The position numbers and the translations under genes were made by a program. A stretch of 35,309 bases of DNA, from IMG/VR virus record IMGVR_UViG_3300011116_000049, positions 1-35,309 of that record. The stretch is one strand, 5' to 3'. The DNA comes from a virus. Of this stretch, positions 12,731-22,429 are shown piece by piece. The notes beneath the pieces were generated by a model. That model was given only the letters and a program-made list of their open reading frames with translations, ran no database searches and was not told where the DNA came from. Positions within the stretch are counted from its first letter, which is position 1. Each line of letters opens with the position of its first letter.

Positions 12731-15684
12731 TATTTAGCTCCTTTGCCAAATTCATTGAGTCTTTCAGCTTTGTCAGCAATGCGTTGCTTAATGTCATCAC
12801 CATAAACGCTTTCTTCCAATAAAAGCTTTTTGGAAATTTCAAACACATCACTGAATGTCTTGCTGATCATGTTCTGATATCTGATTAAAGGCTGCTTATT
12901 GTCGTCTTCTTTGATCATTTGCACAACAGTTTTAACCTGATCTTCCAGTTTGAGTTTGTCATTTGCAATACGCAATACTTCGTTATATTCTTCGGCTGTC
13001 AATTTGGTGTTGGAAGATATGCCAGTCTTTGGATCTATCATGCTGACCTGTCTGGTTGGCATACTGATGTTGGCATTCAACTGGATCAGAGCCTGATCAG
13101 TCTCAGACATCTTGCCTTCTTTCATCCGCAAAGGTGACCATGTGTATTCATGCGGAACTGTCTCACCCCAGATATTGAGCATGGGTGGCAGATTTTCAGA
13201 CAAGCCAGGTGTCTCAGACTTCCACTTGTTCACAGCATCCATCAAGCCCTTGACACCAGCAGGCAAATTAGGATCTGCTTGATAGTCTCTGCGTAATGGA
13301 TCAACCTTTTCCTTGGTGCTGGTCACAATGCCAGACAAAGGTTCAACTGCCTTGATCGCAGTGGTTGTCCCAATCCGAGCAATGCCGTTCAGAATCTCTA
13401 CCAAGTGCTGTCTGCTGTTGGGTACATTGCCGCCAAGCAAAGATGTGATATTGCTCACGCCAGTCAGGAATGGATGCTCAAGCATATAGTTGGCAATGCC
13501 AAACACCATGCCACCAGCAAGCGCATTGACACGGCTGTCATCTTCTTCATACCGAGCATAGTCCACATAGTCAGCAGACATACCCATCAAAGCGCCAATA
13601 GGTTCCATACCTTGGTAGCTTAGGAATACTTTGCCTGCGTAATCGCCAGATCCAAATCTGACCATGCCAGGGAATTGCGAGAAGTCTTGGCGCACATCTT
13701 CTGTGATGTTGCTGATGTCAAAGACAAAGCTGTATGGTTGCCAGCCTTGGCGCTCCATGGCTTGGCGTGTGCCTTTGTCGCCAGGGCCAGATCCTGTGAT
13801 TGATCCATTGGTAGCCATTTGGCTGAACCCATAAATAGCCGCACTTCCCAAACCAACCTTGGTCAAAGCCATGTCTGCTTCTTTGCCACCTTGTTGCATT
13901 GCGGTATAAAACGACTTGGTAAATGGAGCCAAAGGAGTGCGAGATACAGCTTCACCCATCACATTCACAGGCGTGGCAATGAAAGGCATTTGTGTACGCA
14001 AAGCAAATCCAGTTGCTGTATTCGGTGTCAACGCAGATTGCAGTTTGCCAGCAGTGCCTTCAATTTTTTGAGTAAATGTGCCAGTCTCTGCCAATCCAGC
14101 TACATAGTCTGGCGGCTCCAACAAGAATCTATCAATGGCATCAGACTTAGCTTTGAGCGCATCAGCAACAGATGAACCGCTTTTGAGTGCATCGTCATAA
14201 GTTTGTATGCCAAGTCTTGATGCTTCAGCAGACAACTCATAGGTGTAGTTGACACCTTTGAAGAATTCATCTGATGTCATCAAAGCACGACCAGGCAAGG
14301 TGGTCACATAGTTGATTGCCTTAATACCAGCAGACAACAATGATCCATCAGCCTTGGCATTGAACAACTCAAGACGGGACTGCTGTCTGGCAATTTTGGT
14401 TGGATCTGTCCAGCCTTTTGGCACACCATTGACAAACGCATGAGACATCAATTCCCAGCCATTACGCACGGCTGTTGTTGTAGATGCCAGCATGGTTGGC
14501 ACTTCCATCAATGAATATGCATCATCTCCACCAAGACCAATGCCTTGTCGAATTGTGCCAATGGTCGATGCCACAGCACGTTCAGTCATACGCCACGGCA
14601 AAAATACAGTGTTGCTCAAAGCATTCTTCAAGTGTGTACCTGGTCTGGATAAGATGCCATTCACATAGACTGTGTACATCTTTTCCCAAGGATTGCCTTG
14701 AGCCATACTCTTGATGAGATCTGCTTTGCCCTGTGGTGTCTTGACATCCAAATAAGCTTGGGCAAACTTCACAATGTCAGTCTCATTGCCAAAGTTCTCA
14801 ATGATGGTTGAAATGTCAACAGCACCATCTCTTGGCATACGCATCACAGCCAAAGACTGAGCAACATTGGTCTGGTAACCTTTGACGCTTTGCTGAAGCA
14901 GATTATGGAAATGAATGGTCTGAGCCATCTCTGCCAACTCAGTTGGAGTCGCAGATCCATCAGCAACTTTTGCAGCCAGCCCATCCAAATGCTTGGCGCT
15001 GGCAACCATGGCATTCAAAGCTTTGTAGGTATTCTCTGGGTTGACTTCCAGTTTGCCACTGGTGATGTCATCAATGAACTTGGGGCCAATGCCTGCACCT
15101 TCAGCGGCTGTACGCACATCATCAAATGTGATTGACTGGGTTTTAATACCAGACATCTTGTTCATGGTTTCAATGGTTGACTTGATGTCTTCCGTTGTCT
15201 CCATCTTTGGCAGATTGAATACTGTTGTTGGCGGTACTTCTGTAGCTGGATCTGTGACAGCACGGATGTTTTGCACTTTAGCACGTTGGCTGGTAAATGC
15301 TTCTGGCGTGATTGCTGGCTTTGCATTGGCTTGCACCTTGGCAGCAATCTTGGCTTCTGTCTTGCTGGTAGTAACCCCAGCATTGATAGCGGCTTTTGTT
15401 GTGTCTTCCACCGCAGCAGCAGTAGCGGCTTGTGGAGTCAACGGAGCCACTGGAGGCTTGCGGATCTCTATAGGCTTGAGCTTTCTCAAGACTTCACGCA
15501 TCACCTCACCACGACCACCAGCCACCTGAATGCCTTCATCTTGAGTTTCTGGCTGCATGGTTGGCATAACGCTATCTGTTGCTGTCTCAGTCATTGACGC
15601 AGCGGCAAGTTTTTCTCGCTGATCTTGGTCAACGAGTCCCTCATTCATCTGGTCAAGTTTGAGATCAAGTTGCTGGATCGCCAT
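12730..15684 (-). CDS. Large internal virion protein (T7 gp16 position)
   Basis: A 984-aa protein, the largest non-fibre product, located after two smaller core-like proteins and before the tail fibre, which is the place of the T7 DNA-ejection protein gp16. It is mostly helical, with an Ala/Thr/Lys-rich N-terminal part (1-150) and hydrophobic helices in the middle, for example near VNGILSRPGTHLKNALSNTV (~338-357) and TTLPGRALMTSDEFFKGVNY (~460-479). I see no lytic transglycosylase motif, unlike T7 gp16. The role in DNA ejection is inferred from position and size. Confidence 0.65.
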   Translation of the reverse strand: MAIQQLDLKLDQMNEGLVDQDQREKLAAASMTETATDSVMPTMQPETQDEGIQVAGGRGEVMREVLRKLKPIEIRKPPVAPLTPQAATAAAVEDTTKAAINAGVTTSKTEAKIAAKVQANAKPAITPEAFTSQRAKVQNIRAVTDPATEVPPTTVFNLPKMETTEDIKSTIETMNKMSGIKTQSITFDDVRTAAEGAGIGPKFIDDITSGKLEVNPENTYKALNAMVASAKHLDGLAAKVADGSATPTELAEMAQTIHFHNLLQQSVKGYQTNVAQSLAVMRMPRDGAVDISTIIENFGNETDIVKFAQAYLDVKTPQGKADLIKSMAQGNPWEKMYTVYVNGILSRPGTHLKNALSNTVFLPWRMTERAVASTIGTIRQGIGLGGDDAYSLMEVPTMLASTTTAVRNGWELMSHAFVNGVPKGWTDPTKIARQQSRLELFNAKADGSLLSAGIKAINYVTTLPGRALMTSDEFFKGVNYTYELSAEASRLGIQTYDDALKSGSSVADALKAKSDAIDRFLLEPPDYVAGLAETGTFTQKIEGTAGKLQSALTPNTATGFALRTQMPFIATPVNVMGEAVSRTPLAPFTKSFYTAMQQGGKEADMALTKVGLGSAAIYGFSQMATNGSITGSGPGDKGTRQAMERQGWQPYSFVFDISNITEDVRQDFSQFPGMVRFGSGDYAGKVFLSYQGMEPIGALMGMSADYVDYARYEEDDSRVNALAGGMVFGIANYMLEHPFLTGVSNITSLLGGNVPNSRQHLVEILNGIARIGTTTAIKAVEPLSGIVTSTKEKVDPLRRDYQADPNLPAGVKGLMDAVNKWKSETPGLSENLPPMLNIWGETVPHEYTWSPLRMKEGKMSETDQALIQLNANISMPTRQVSMIDPKTGISSNTKLTAEEYNEVLRIANDKLKLEDQVKTVVQMIKEDDNKQPLIRYQNMISKTFSDVFEISKKLLLEESVYGDDIKQRIADKAERLNEFGKGAK

Positions 15685-16268
15685 TATTTTGCTTCCTTAA
15701 CCAATGACTTGGTTTTCTTGACAACAGTCTTGCCAACATCTTTTGCTGCCTGTGCGCCTGGTAACACATTCAAAGCACCAACAACAGTCTCAATGCCAGC
15801 AGATATCAGATCGCCTTCTTTGGCAGATCTGATTCCCTCTTCAATTGCCAAAGCGCCTTCCTCAGTGTACATGGGTAACATGGCTGTGCCAATGGCTGTG
15901 CCAATACCAGGCAACATTGCCAGAGCATCTACAAGCCCCATATTCAATGGGAGATTACTGCTTGCCCCACCAATGAAAGATTGTGCGTTCTGACGGGCTT
16001 TGTAGCGGTCTACGCCAAGGCTTTCAAGTACTGTTTGTAATTTTTCTGCGGCTTGCTCACGCATGGTTGGATCATAGGATTTCATCTCAGCCTGAACCTC
16101 ACCAGAATAAGCAGACTCAGGCAAACCCCTAGATCCAGCTTCAGCCACCAGAACATCACCAGGCTGGCTTGTACCAGGCGCTTGGGCTGGCGCTGGCTCC
16201 ACAATAGGATCAGGTGCTGGGTAGAACACGCTATCCCAGTCTTTGCGAAGTTCTCGTTCTAGACTCAT
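15684..16268 (-). CDS. Small protein between internal virion proteins, 194 aa
   Basis: The N-terminal half is Pro/Ala/Glu-rich and probably flexible (PAPDPIVEPAPAQAPGTSQP). The second half has hydrophobic Gly/Ala segments (ADALAMLPGIGTAIGTAMLP-like, ~110-130) and a very basic C-terminus (KTVVKKTKSLVKEAK). It sits between two large core-protein genes with overlapping ends (start 16268 overlaps 16265; stop meets ATG 15684). A virion protein that interacts with DNA or membrane during ejection is plausible. I do not recognise a family. Confidence 0.55.
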   Translation of the reverse strand: MSLERELRKDWDSVFYPAPDPIVEPAPAQAPGTSQPGDVLVAEAGSRGLPESAYSGEVQAEMKSYDPTMREQAAEKLQTVLESLGVDRYKARQNAQSFIGGASSNLPLNMGLVDALAMLPGIGTAIGTAMLPMYTEEGALAIEEGIRSAKEGDLISAGIETVVGALNVLPGAQAAKDVGKTVVKKTKSLVKEAK

Positions 16269-17908
16269 AGGTTGTCCTGATACTCTTTCTTGGCTTTGTT
16301 CAGACGAGTCACTTCATCTGAAGACAAGCCAGGCACTTTGGAAAAGTCAGTTTGGTCAAGAGTGGTATTTGGCTTTTTAATATCTGGCTTCTTGCTGAAG
16401 AAGTTGTCCACTTTTTCCTGAGCTTGTTTGCGTTTTGTTTCTTTGTCTGTGACGATCTTATCGCTTCCATAGCCTTTCAATGCATTATTCAAAGCTTCTT
16501 CTGGAGTCAAATAACGCATGACACCTTTTTCGTTAGGAACTTGCTTTTGCAATTGTTGGTGATATCTTTCAGTAAGCTCAATTCTTTTCTTGAGCTTTTC
16601 AGCACCAGGGTCAATGAATGGGCTGACAATGCCAGATTCACGATCAATTCTTTCCAAAGCAATCTTGGCCTGATTGTCAACCAATGATCTGCCAAGTGAT
16701 TCAAATTCAGCACGACTCATTTTGGATGAATACGGCACAAGTTCTTTGATACTCTTTATCCGACCATTCTTAATGTTTTCGTAAAGATTCATCGCCAATA
16801 CTGGATTTGGTTCAGCCTCTTTTGGCTTCATCAGTTCCATAGCAGTGGTCAAATTAATCTCATCCAAAAGAATCATTTGCGTCAAAATTTCTTGCTTACG
16901 ATCTGGCTTTGTATCAGGACGCAAGAATTCAATAGTCAACTCATTGCCTTTGACTTTCTTTTCTGCTTTGAGTTTTTCTTTTTCAATATCGCTGAATTGC
17001 TTTGCATCACTGACTAACTTCATATGCTCAGATCTAATTTTGTTTTTAGTCTCTGCATCAAGTCTGTTATATAAGCCAGTCATTTCACCAACATCACCAC
17101 TCATCAATTTCTGAGCAGCAACACCAACACTAGGTGCAAATGTTGGATCTGACAGTTTTGTCAATACAGCACCAATTTTGGCTTCTTGCACAATCTTGTA
17201 TGCTTCAACCGCATATTTGTTGCTACCAGCCAATGTGATGCTTGTCTTGTTTGTAAATGGCTGAATCACATTTTGCAAAACATTTTCAAGCTCTGCTGGA
17301 TCCATTCCAATAGCAGCATATGATTTGATGACATTCTCAACGACTGGCTTGAGATTCATTACGCCTGCTTCTTGATCAGCGGCATATGCCAGTTGTCGAT
17401 TCTTTTCATCAATCACCAGTGCTTGTTTGTATACGCCATGACCAACAGTCGCCATGGATGCACGAAACTTAATTGAAGTTTCTGGATCAATTGCCGTCAG
17501 TACGGATACAGTGCCATCAATGTCATCACGCAAATCACGTTGCAATGTTGTTACATCAATTTGCTCGCCACGTTCCATTGCCGCCAATCTTGCAGCAGTC
17601 CTGTTTTGAAACTCAGTCTGTAGTTGATTCCCCAAAATATGGGCAGTGGCTTTGTTGTATGTTTCTGTGAATACAGTACCAGCGCCTTTGACAACTGGCA
17701 TCTCACCAGTCTTTTTGGCTTCAAGCAATTGTTCTGCGGTTGGTGGAAACTCAATGGCATATTTCAATGCTTTCTTTTGAGCCTCAGTGACCGCCTTCTC
17801 TTGGAAGAAGTTTGTCATCCTATCTAATGCTTGATCAACTCCAGCATATCCTTGGGCTTTGACTTGTTGCATAGCCGTAGATATTTTTGGCAGATCAGCA
17901 TATTGCAC
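16265..17908 (-). CDS. Internal virion protein (T7 gp15 position), possible nonsense codon near start
   Basis: A 547-aa open frame when begun at GTG 17908. It is helical and Lys/Glu-rich with few motifs, the expected look of a podophage core protein; it lies between the gp14-like and gp16-like genes. No Shine-Dalgarno precedes GTG 17908. A better start is ATG 17941, with GGAAGGGAA upstream and the usual placement right after the upstream stop; from it the same frame reads MAD, stop (TAA 17932-17930), PRYENVGV, then this protein. So the gene may be disrupted at codon 4 or hold a sequencing error, or translate from GTG. Confidence 0.7.
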   Translation of the reverse strand: MQYADLPKISTAMQQVKAQGYAGVDQALDRMTNFFQEKAVTEAQKKALKYAIEFPPTAEQLLEAKKTGEMPVVKGAGTVFTETYNKATAHILGNQLQTEFQNRTAARLAAMERGEQIDVTTLQRDLRDDIDGTVSVLTAIDPETSIKFRASMATVGHGVYKQALVIDEKNRQLAYAADQEAGVMNLKPVVENVIKSYAAIGMDPAELENVLQNVIQPFTNKTSITLAGSNKYAVEAYKIVQEAKIGAVLTKLSDPTFAPSVGVAAQKLMSGDVGEMTGLYNRLDAETKNKIRSEHMKLVSDAKQFSDIEKEKLKAEKKVKGNELTIEFLRPDTKPDRKQEILTQMILLDEINLTTAMELMKPKEAEPNPVLAMNLYENIKNGRIKSIKELVPYSSKMSRAEFESLGRSLVDNQAKIALERIDRESGIVSPFIDPGAEKLKKRIELTERYHQQLQKQVPNEKGVMRYLTPEEALNNALKGYGSDKIVTDKETKRKQAQEKVDNFFSKKPDIKKPNTTLDQTDFSKVPGLSSDEVTRLNKAKKEYQDNL

Positions 17909-17942
17909 ACCTACATTTTCGTAACGAGGTTAATCAGCCATA

Positions 17943-18485
17943 TCAGTATTCCCTTCCATTCAAAGTTATTGGCATGGAATATGTTGGAAGATTTGTTACT
18001 ACAGGTCTACTGTATAGACTAGGGCTGCCTGTCTCTGCTTTTGGCGTTGCGGTTTGTGAATACATTGTGTACGCCATTCCAGCTTTACCAATCGCACTGG
18101 TGATGCCAGAAGCTTCTGCCACAGTAGCAGCACCATATAGTTGTTGTGATTGAGCCAATCCACCAGAAGCAGCCAACTCAGCATTTTCACGGGCGATCTG
18201 GATCTCATTGCCAGCACGTTCAGCATTCCATTGCTCAACAGACAATGGACTTCCTGATAGCGGATCAATACCTCCAGCAGCCGCTCTTGCTCGTATGGTT
18301 CCACTCAGTCGTTGCTGGCGCTCAAAAGCATACAAAGCTTGGCGGTTGTAATTCAACGCATTTTGACGACCTTGCAATTCAGCTTGTTGAGCTTGGAATC
18401 TATAAGCTTCTGCTTGCTGTTGCCCTTGTCTGATTGATGAGATCGCACTTAAAGCGGCAGCAGCGATCATTACGACTTGTGCCAT
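17943..18485 (-). CDS. Internal virion protein (T7 gp14-like)
   Basis: A 180-aa protein with a hydrophobic N-terminus (MAQVVMIAAAALSAISSIRQ), a long Gln/Ala/Arg-rich helix (AEAYRFQAQQAELQGRQNAL), and ARAAAGGIDPLSGSPLSVEQ (~67-86), a pattern I know from small internal core proteins of T7-like podophages. T7 gp14 enters the outer membrane during ejection. The gene follows tail tubular protein B directly, the T7 order. GGAGG lies ahead of ATG 18485. Confidence 0.75.
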   Translation of the reverse strand: MAQVVMIAAAALSAISSIRQGQQQAEAYRFQAQQAELQGRQNALNYNRQALYAFERQQRLSGTIRARAAAGGIDPLSGSPLSVEQWNAERAGNEIQIARENAELAASGGLAQSQQLYGAATVAEASGITSAIGKAGMAYTMYSQTATPKAETGSPSLYSRPVVTNLPTYSMPITLNGREY

Positions 18486-20468
18486 TTATGTGCCTCCGTA
18501 TACAGATAGTTTGTAGTCAAGTCCCAGAAGCGTCAGCTTCAATGGAAGATTTTGACTGATTGTAATTTGAGCATCATCAGAGTATCCAGAAATACCTCCA
18601 ACAGTTTTTGTTCCAGTGAACTCTGGTATTGCTTCATCCAATATGCCAACAGTGTCAAATGATCTGATTGGTACAAGATTGTCGTTCACCAATAAATGTT
18701 GGGTTTGATACAACAATGCATTGACTTCAATAATCCGCTTGACAAAACCAATACGAACACCAACAGACATCCGTGGCTCAATCGGCAAAGTCTTGATAGT
18801 CACTGTAAATGGCAAACCAACTTCATAGCTGGTTGTACTGGCACGATCCATGGTGATAGATCCACCGCCACTGACGACTTCATCAGACAACACACTGCCA
18901 TCAGCAATCACATTTACTGTCTTGCCAATGTGCGGAAGGCTGGATATGGTTGTGGCAACACCGCCAGTAAAGCAACAATCTGTGAATGTAGTCGTGTCAA
19001 ATACCTCAACAAAGTACTTGTCAACACTGTTGAATGTACGCTTGACCACAACATAAATATCTTCAATGTCAACACCAACATCTTTGAACAAACCATCAGT
19101 TGTCAATTTGCTTGGAGCCACAACATTTTGCTGGCGCAAGATCGAATAATTGGCAATTGTTCCATCGCCATTGAGCATCAGTAATGCATCTGTTTCTTCG
19201 GTGCTGGTGGCTTTTCTCAATGCCAACTCAAGAGGGTTATTTATCAAATGGCTTGACAACAAACTGATTGATGTACTGACATAAGACAAAGTTGTGTCGC
19301 TGTATAAAAACTCATTGAGCGCCTTACCCTGACGCTGGACATAGATGGTTCCAGCCTGCCATGTCTGCACACGCATACCCCCACCGGATCCATTGCGGCT
19401 GACTGTCTTCACAAAGAAGTTGGTTGGTGTGATTGGATCAAGACCAGACTGTGGGACATAGAACTCACCGCCAGTCGTAAACACTTGCAAATCACGACCA
19501 CTGATGATGTCAGTAATTGTGTTCAGGCTGTTGGTATCCAGCGTTGCTTCAACTGCATCATCGTCATATACCTGATCAGGATTGAAATCAAAGAACTGGG
19601 CAACCTTACTGCCCCATACAGTTGATGGGCGAGATTTACTGCCACCAAAGTACAGGCGACCTTCATGGAAAGTACAAGTCCTAGGCCATCCTCTGGTTGA
19701 ACTCCACACATCTTCATAACCAGATTCGTATTCCCACGAACCAGAAGCAATGGCTGATGTACTGAAGAATGGGATCTCTGTGACAGCACTTACCACTGTG
19801 GTGCTTGTGAATGCCACAATTCTGGCTCTGCCTTGCGGAACAGCATTGACATATTGACCAACACTTGCCGCAGTAAATGATGCAGCAGATGCTGTCAATG
19901 TAACTGCACCAGATGTTGCGCTTGGTGTCAGTGTGCCTGCTGGGTTGCTGTACGCAATGGTGAATGCGTATTTGGGTATGCCAATGAATGTGATATTGCT
20001 TACAGTCCATGTGGCATCAGTACCACCACGCACAATCTTGATGGGATTGATGTCTTTGTGTGTGATGATCAGCGTATCAGCAGACTGAGTCCAACACATG
20101 GTGGACAAAATAGAACTTGTGACGGCAGTAACTGACAAATATGGATTGCCAGTGCCATTGATGTTTGTAATCAATGTTCTGTCTTTGAAGACATACATAC
20201 GCTGATTTGCAAATATCAGCATATAGCTGTCGTCTACAGAGAATTCAAATGCAACGCTACGAGTACCACTGGCTGGACTGGCTGCGCTGGGTATCTCCAT
20301 CAAGTGCTTAAGACCACCACGCCTGCGTACACCGCCTTGTGGCTGCACCAATACATTGGTCAGTGTCTCAGCACCATTCTTGTATTGCTCAAGTTCCACC
20401 CTAGCTCTGAGCAAAGGGTCTAACTCCCCGCTCGAAAAGTTGGTTTGAATGGCAACAAGACGGGTCAT
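18486..20468 (-). CDS. Tail tubular protein B (nozzle, T7 gp12-like)
   Basis: A 660-aa protein that should form the tail nozzle below the adaptor ring. The N-terminus has NFSSGELDPLLRARVELEQY (10-29) and QPQGGVRRRGGLKHL (43-57), the strongly conserved opening of this family. Later parts are beta-rich, with FHEGRLYFGGSK (~267-278), another recurring block. Stop and start are tightly packed with neighbours (20468 shared with tail tubular A). Identification is secure. Confidence 0.93.
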   Translation of the reverse strand: MTRLVAIQTNFSSGELDPLLRARVELEQYKNGAETLTNVLVQPQGGVRRRGGLKHLMEIPSAASPASGTRSVAFEFSVDDSYMLIFANQRMYVFKDRTLITNINGTGNPYLSVTAVTSSILSTMCWTQSADTLIITHKDINPIKIVRGGTDATWTVSNITFIGIPKYAFTIAYSNPAGTLTPSATSGAVTLTASAASFTAASVGQYVNAVPQGRARIVAFTSTTVVSAVTEIPFFSTSAIASGSWEYESGYEDVWSSTRGWPRTCTFHEGRLYFGGSKSRPSTVWGSKVAQFFDFNPDQVYDDDAVEATLDTNSLNTITDIISGRDLQVFTTGGEFYVPQSGLDPITPTNFFVKTVSRNGSGGGMRVQTWQAGTIYVQRQGKALNEFLYSDTTLSYVSTSISLLSSHLINNPLELALRKATSTEETDALLMLNGDGTIANYSILRQQNVVAPSKLTTDGLFKDVGVDIEDIYVVVKRTFNSVDKYFVEVFDTTTFTDCCFTGGVATTISSLPHIGKTVNVIADGSVLSDEVVSGGGSITMDRASTTSYEVGLPFTVTIKTLPIEPRMSVGVRIGFVKRIIEVNALLYQTQHLLVNDNLVPIRSFDTVGILDEAIPEFTGTKTVGGISGYSDDAQITISQNLPLKLTLLGLDYKLSVYGGT

Positions 20469-21082
20469 CAGTTCCTCACTTCAATGAGGCTGAAATCTTC
20501 AAACGACTGTGTCGTATTTCCTTGACCATCGACCACCATGGCTGTGCGGAAGTATCCACCACGGTTGTTTTCACCAGGTGATCCAACAGCGACTTGTTGC
20601 CAGTACTGAGTCTTGCTGACTTGATCTGTGATCGGATCTGCCAAGTGCCATGCCATCATGTACTTGAGCAATTGCACAAAGTACGCAGGCATCTCGGATT
20701 CTGTGGGAGCAAACTGGTAGTCAATGACCACAGTTGTCTCATTTGTCAAAAGCTTATCGCCTTGGATCACCCAATCATTGAATGTTCCAGAGCCAACAGC
20801 AGTACTGTTGTATGCCCGTCTGATCGCACCAAGTCGGTCAGATGGCAATTGGTATTCATATCGGTATTGGTTGACAGGCGTATTGATCGTCTGTGCAAGC
20901 TGGACTTTCTTGAAACTGAAAGACCATGGGTAAGACTGTAAGGTTGAATACTTGACACCAGGGTACAAGCGGTCACAAGTGTTTGATGCTGATGTGCCTT
21001 CGTTAAAAGATGAGATTGCCTTTGCACCCAGCATAAGCAAGGCATCAGAGCAAATACGAATGTCGGTATCACCAGCAGCCAT
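20468..21082 (-). CDS. Tail tubular protein A (adaptor, T7 gp11-like)
   Basis: A 204-aa protein that joins portal and nozzle as a dodecameric ring in T7-like phages. Typical features: ICSDALLMLGAKAISSFNEG (11-30), ASNTCDRLYPGVKYSTLQSY (32-51) with PWSFSFKK (52-59), and RYEYQLPSDRLGAIRRAYN (73-91). It lies directly upstream of the nozzle gene. A strong hairpin (21105-21134) lies in the gap before it. Confidence 0.92.
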   Translation of the reverse strand: MAAGDTDIRICSDALLMLGAKAISSFNEGTSASNTCDRLYPGVKYSTLQSYPWSFSFKKVQLAQTINTPVNQYRYEYQLPSDRLGAIRRAYNSTAVGSGTFNDWVIQGDKLLTNETTVVIDYQFAPTESEMPAYFVQLLKYMMAWHLADPITDQVSKTQYWQQVAVGSPGENNRGGYFRTAMVVDGQGNTTQSFEDFSLIEVRN

Positions 21083-21104
21083 TTGTCACCTCAGATGTGA
21101 GAAT

Positions 21105-21134
21105 GGCCTGCCACCAGTTGTCCAGTAGCAGGCC
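21105..21134 (-). other. Intergenic hairpin between the small virion gene and tail tubular A
   Basis: GGCCTGC (21105-21111) and GCAGGCC (21128-21134) form a 7-bp GC-rich stem with a 16-nt loop in the 71-nt gap. No T-run follows on the minus strand, so it is not a classical terminator. It could slow polymerase, protect or process the mRNA, and set the capsid-to-tail expression ratio (inference). Confidence 0.5.
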
Positions 21135-21153
21135 GATCCATTTGATACTGCGA

Positions 21154-21435
21154 TTAATCAGTATCGGTTGCGGTAACTGTCACACCGTCAGTGATGTCAA
21201 CCACGCCAGAAGCGTTGCTGTTCACATAAGCTGTAGACATTACAGGAGTGCCACCAGTGGCGCTGTAGCAGAAAATGATGTCACCGACTTTCAACAACGA
21301 TGCAACGCTGTTGAAGTAGCCAGAGACACGAATTACTGATTGAGCGTCAGTGCTGGAGTAAGTCCAAATGGCAGGCGCATTGCCTGATTTAGACTGACCA
21401 CCTACGGCATTAAAGCCAGTTGCTGAGAAAGCCAT
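21154..21435 (-). CDS. Small virion protein downstream of capsid, possible decoration protein
   Basis: A 93-aa protein beginning MAFSATGFNAVGGQSKSGNA, beta-rich with many Ser, Thr, Val and Gly, no Lys-rich tail and ending TVTATDTD. Small beta proteins right after the major capsid gene are often capsid decoration proteins; no motif proves it. GGAGTAACA lies before ATG 21435, a strong ribosome site compatible with high expression from the capsid transcript. Confidence 0.6.
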   Translation of the reverse strand: MAFSATGFNAVGGQSKSGNAPAIWTYSSTDAQSVIRVSGYFNSVASLLKVGDIIFCYSATGGTPVMSTAYVNSNASGVVDITDGVTVTATDTD

Positions 21436-21447
21436 GATTGTTACTCC

Positions 21448-22290
21448 TTATTCAGTGCAGGTGATTGCAACAATGCCGCCTGCATCGATAGCAGTAGCGC
21501 CAGCACTGAACATCGAAGACACCAACCAAGAGGTTTTCTCGGGGATGTAGTTGATCTCAGAACGAATCGCCATGCTCTCAGCCATGCCGACAGCCATCTT
21601 GTGATAGGCATACACCACACGGGTAGAACCAGCGCCACCACCAGTCAAACCACCTTCAGAGCGGTCACCAATGGTCACAAAGTTAAAGCCCATGAAGCTG
21701 GTGATATCACCTTGTACCAAAGCCTTCACGCTGTTGAAGTCGCTGCTGGTAACAGCAGTCTCAGACAACAGGCTGGACAATTGGGAAGCGTGAATCAAGA
21801 TAGTGCGGTCTTCTGCGGGTACGTTTGCGGCATTGAGCAAACGAGCAGCTTCACGCAACTTAGCCATGTTTAAGTTAGTGCCAGCGCCACCAATGCTGGT
21901 AGCAACAGTCAGGGAAGTACCTGAAGCAGCCAACGCATCAATGATCATTTGATCAGATCTACGACCAATGGCTTTACCAACCACTTGCACCAACTCTTGA
22001 CGCTCGTCAAAGTTGACTTTGGCTTGGTTGAAGATATCGCTGTATTCAGCAGCAATGTAGTCTGTCAGTGTGACTGTGGCTTGTGAGTAAGACACATTCA
22101 AAGGAGTTACATCAGTCTGAGGAACTCGGATCTGTGCAACACCAGCACCAATTTTGGGGAACTTGTGAGTGGACGCAGTGACACCAGTACGCAGGCGGAC
22201 AGTGTTACGCAAGACAGCATCGGCTTGATATGCTTGCTTCACTTCCGTGTCGAACAGCGTCACAAATGCATTAGAAATGCTAATTGACAT
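21448..22290 (-). CDS. Major capsid protein
   Basis: A 280-aa protein located between the scaffold/portal genes and the tail tubular genes. It has an N-terminal helix region and NTVRLRTGV, a domain with SYSQATVTLTDYIAAEYSDI (~87-106), and a C-terminal region AYHKMAVGMAESMAIRSEIN (~228-247), a pattern I associate with short HK97-fold capsid proteins of environmental podophages. It has its own promoter candidate and a strong AGGAG 7 nt before ATG 22290, as expected for the most abundant product. It is separated from the scaffold gene by an unusual non-coding region. Confidence 0.85.
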   Translation of the reverse strand: MSISISNAFVTLFDTEVKQAYQADAVLRNTVRLRTGVTASTHKFPKIGAGVAQIRVPQTDVTPLNVSYSQATVTLTDYIAAEYSDIFNQAKVNFDERQELVQVVGKAIGRRSDQMIIDALAASGTSLTVATSIGGAGTNLNMAKLREAARLLNAANVPAEDRTILIHASQLSSLLSETAVTSSDFNSVKALVQGDITSFMGFNFVTIGDRSEGGLTGGGAGSTRVVYAYHKMAVGMAESMAIRSEINYIPEKTSWLVSSMFSAGATAIDAGGIVAITCTE

Positions 22291-22429
22291 TTGTTTCTCC
22301 TAGAAACGGTTGATGAAAAATTTATCGCCAACGGTTGTCCAGAAGAATTCTGGGCCTAGACTTGTGTGTTACCCCCACACCAGGGAGCAGACTACTGCCG
22401 TCATGGGCCTTGCGGTTGTCCATGGTTAC
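22291..22429 (-). other. Capsid mRNA leader region with repeated GACAACC
   Basis: About 130 nt of leader would lie between the promoter candidate and the capsid gene. It contains two copies of GGACAACCG (22421-22413 and 22340-22332, minus strand), related to TTGACAACCC of the promoter itself, and a possible hairpin with arms GTGTG and CACAC around 22365-22380. No open frame of note is seen. The repeats might bind a protein or be remnants of duplication. Confidence 0.4.
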
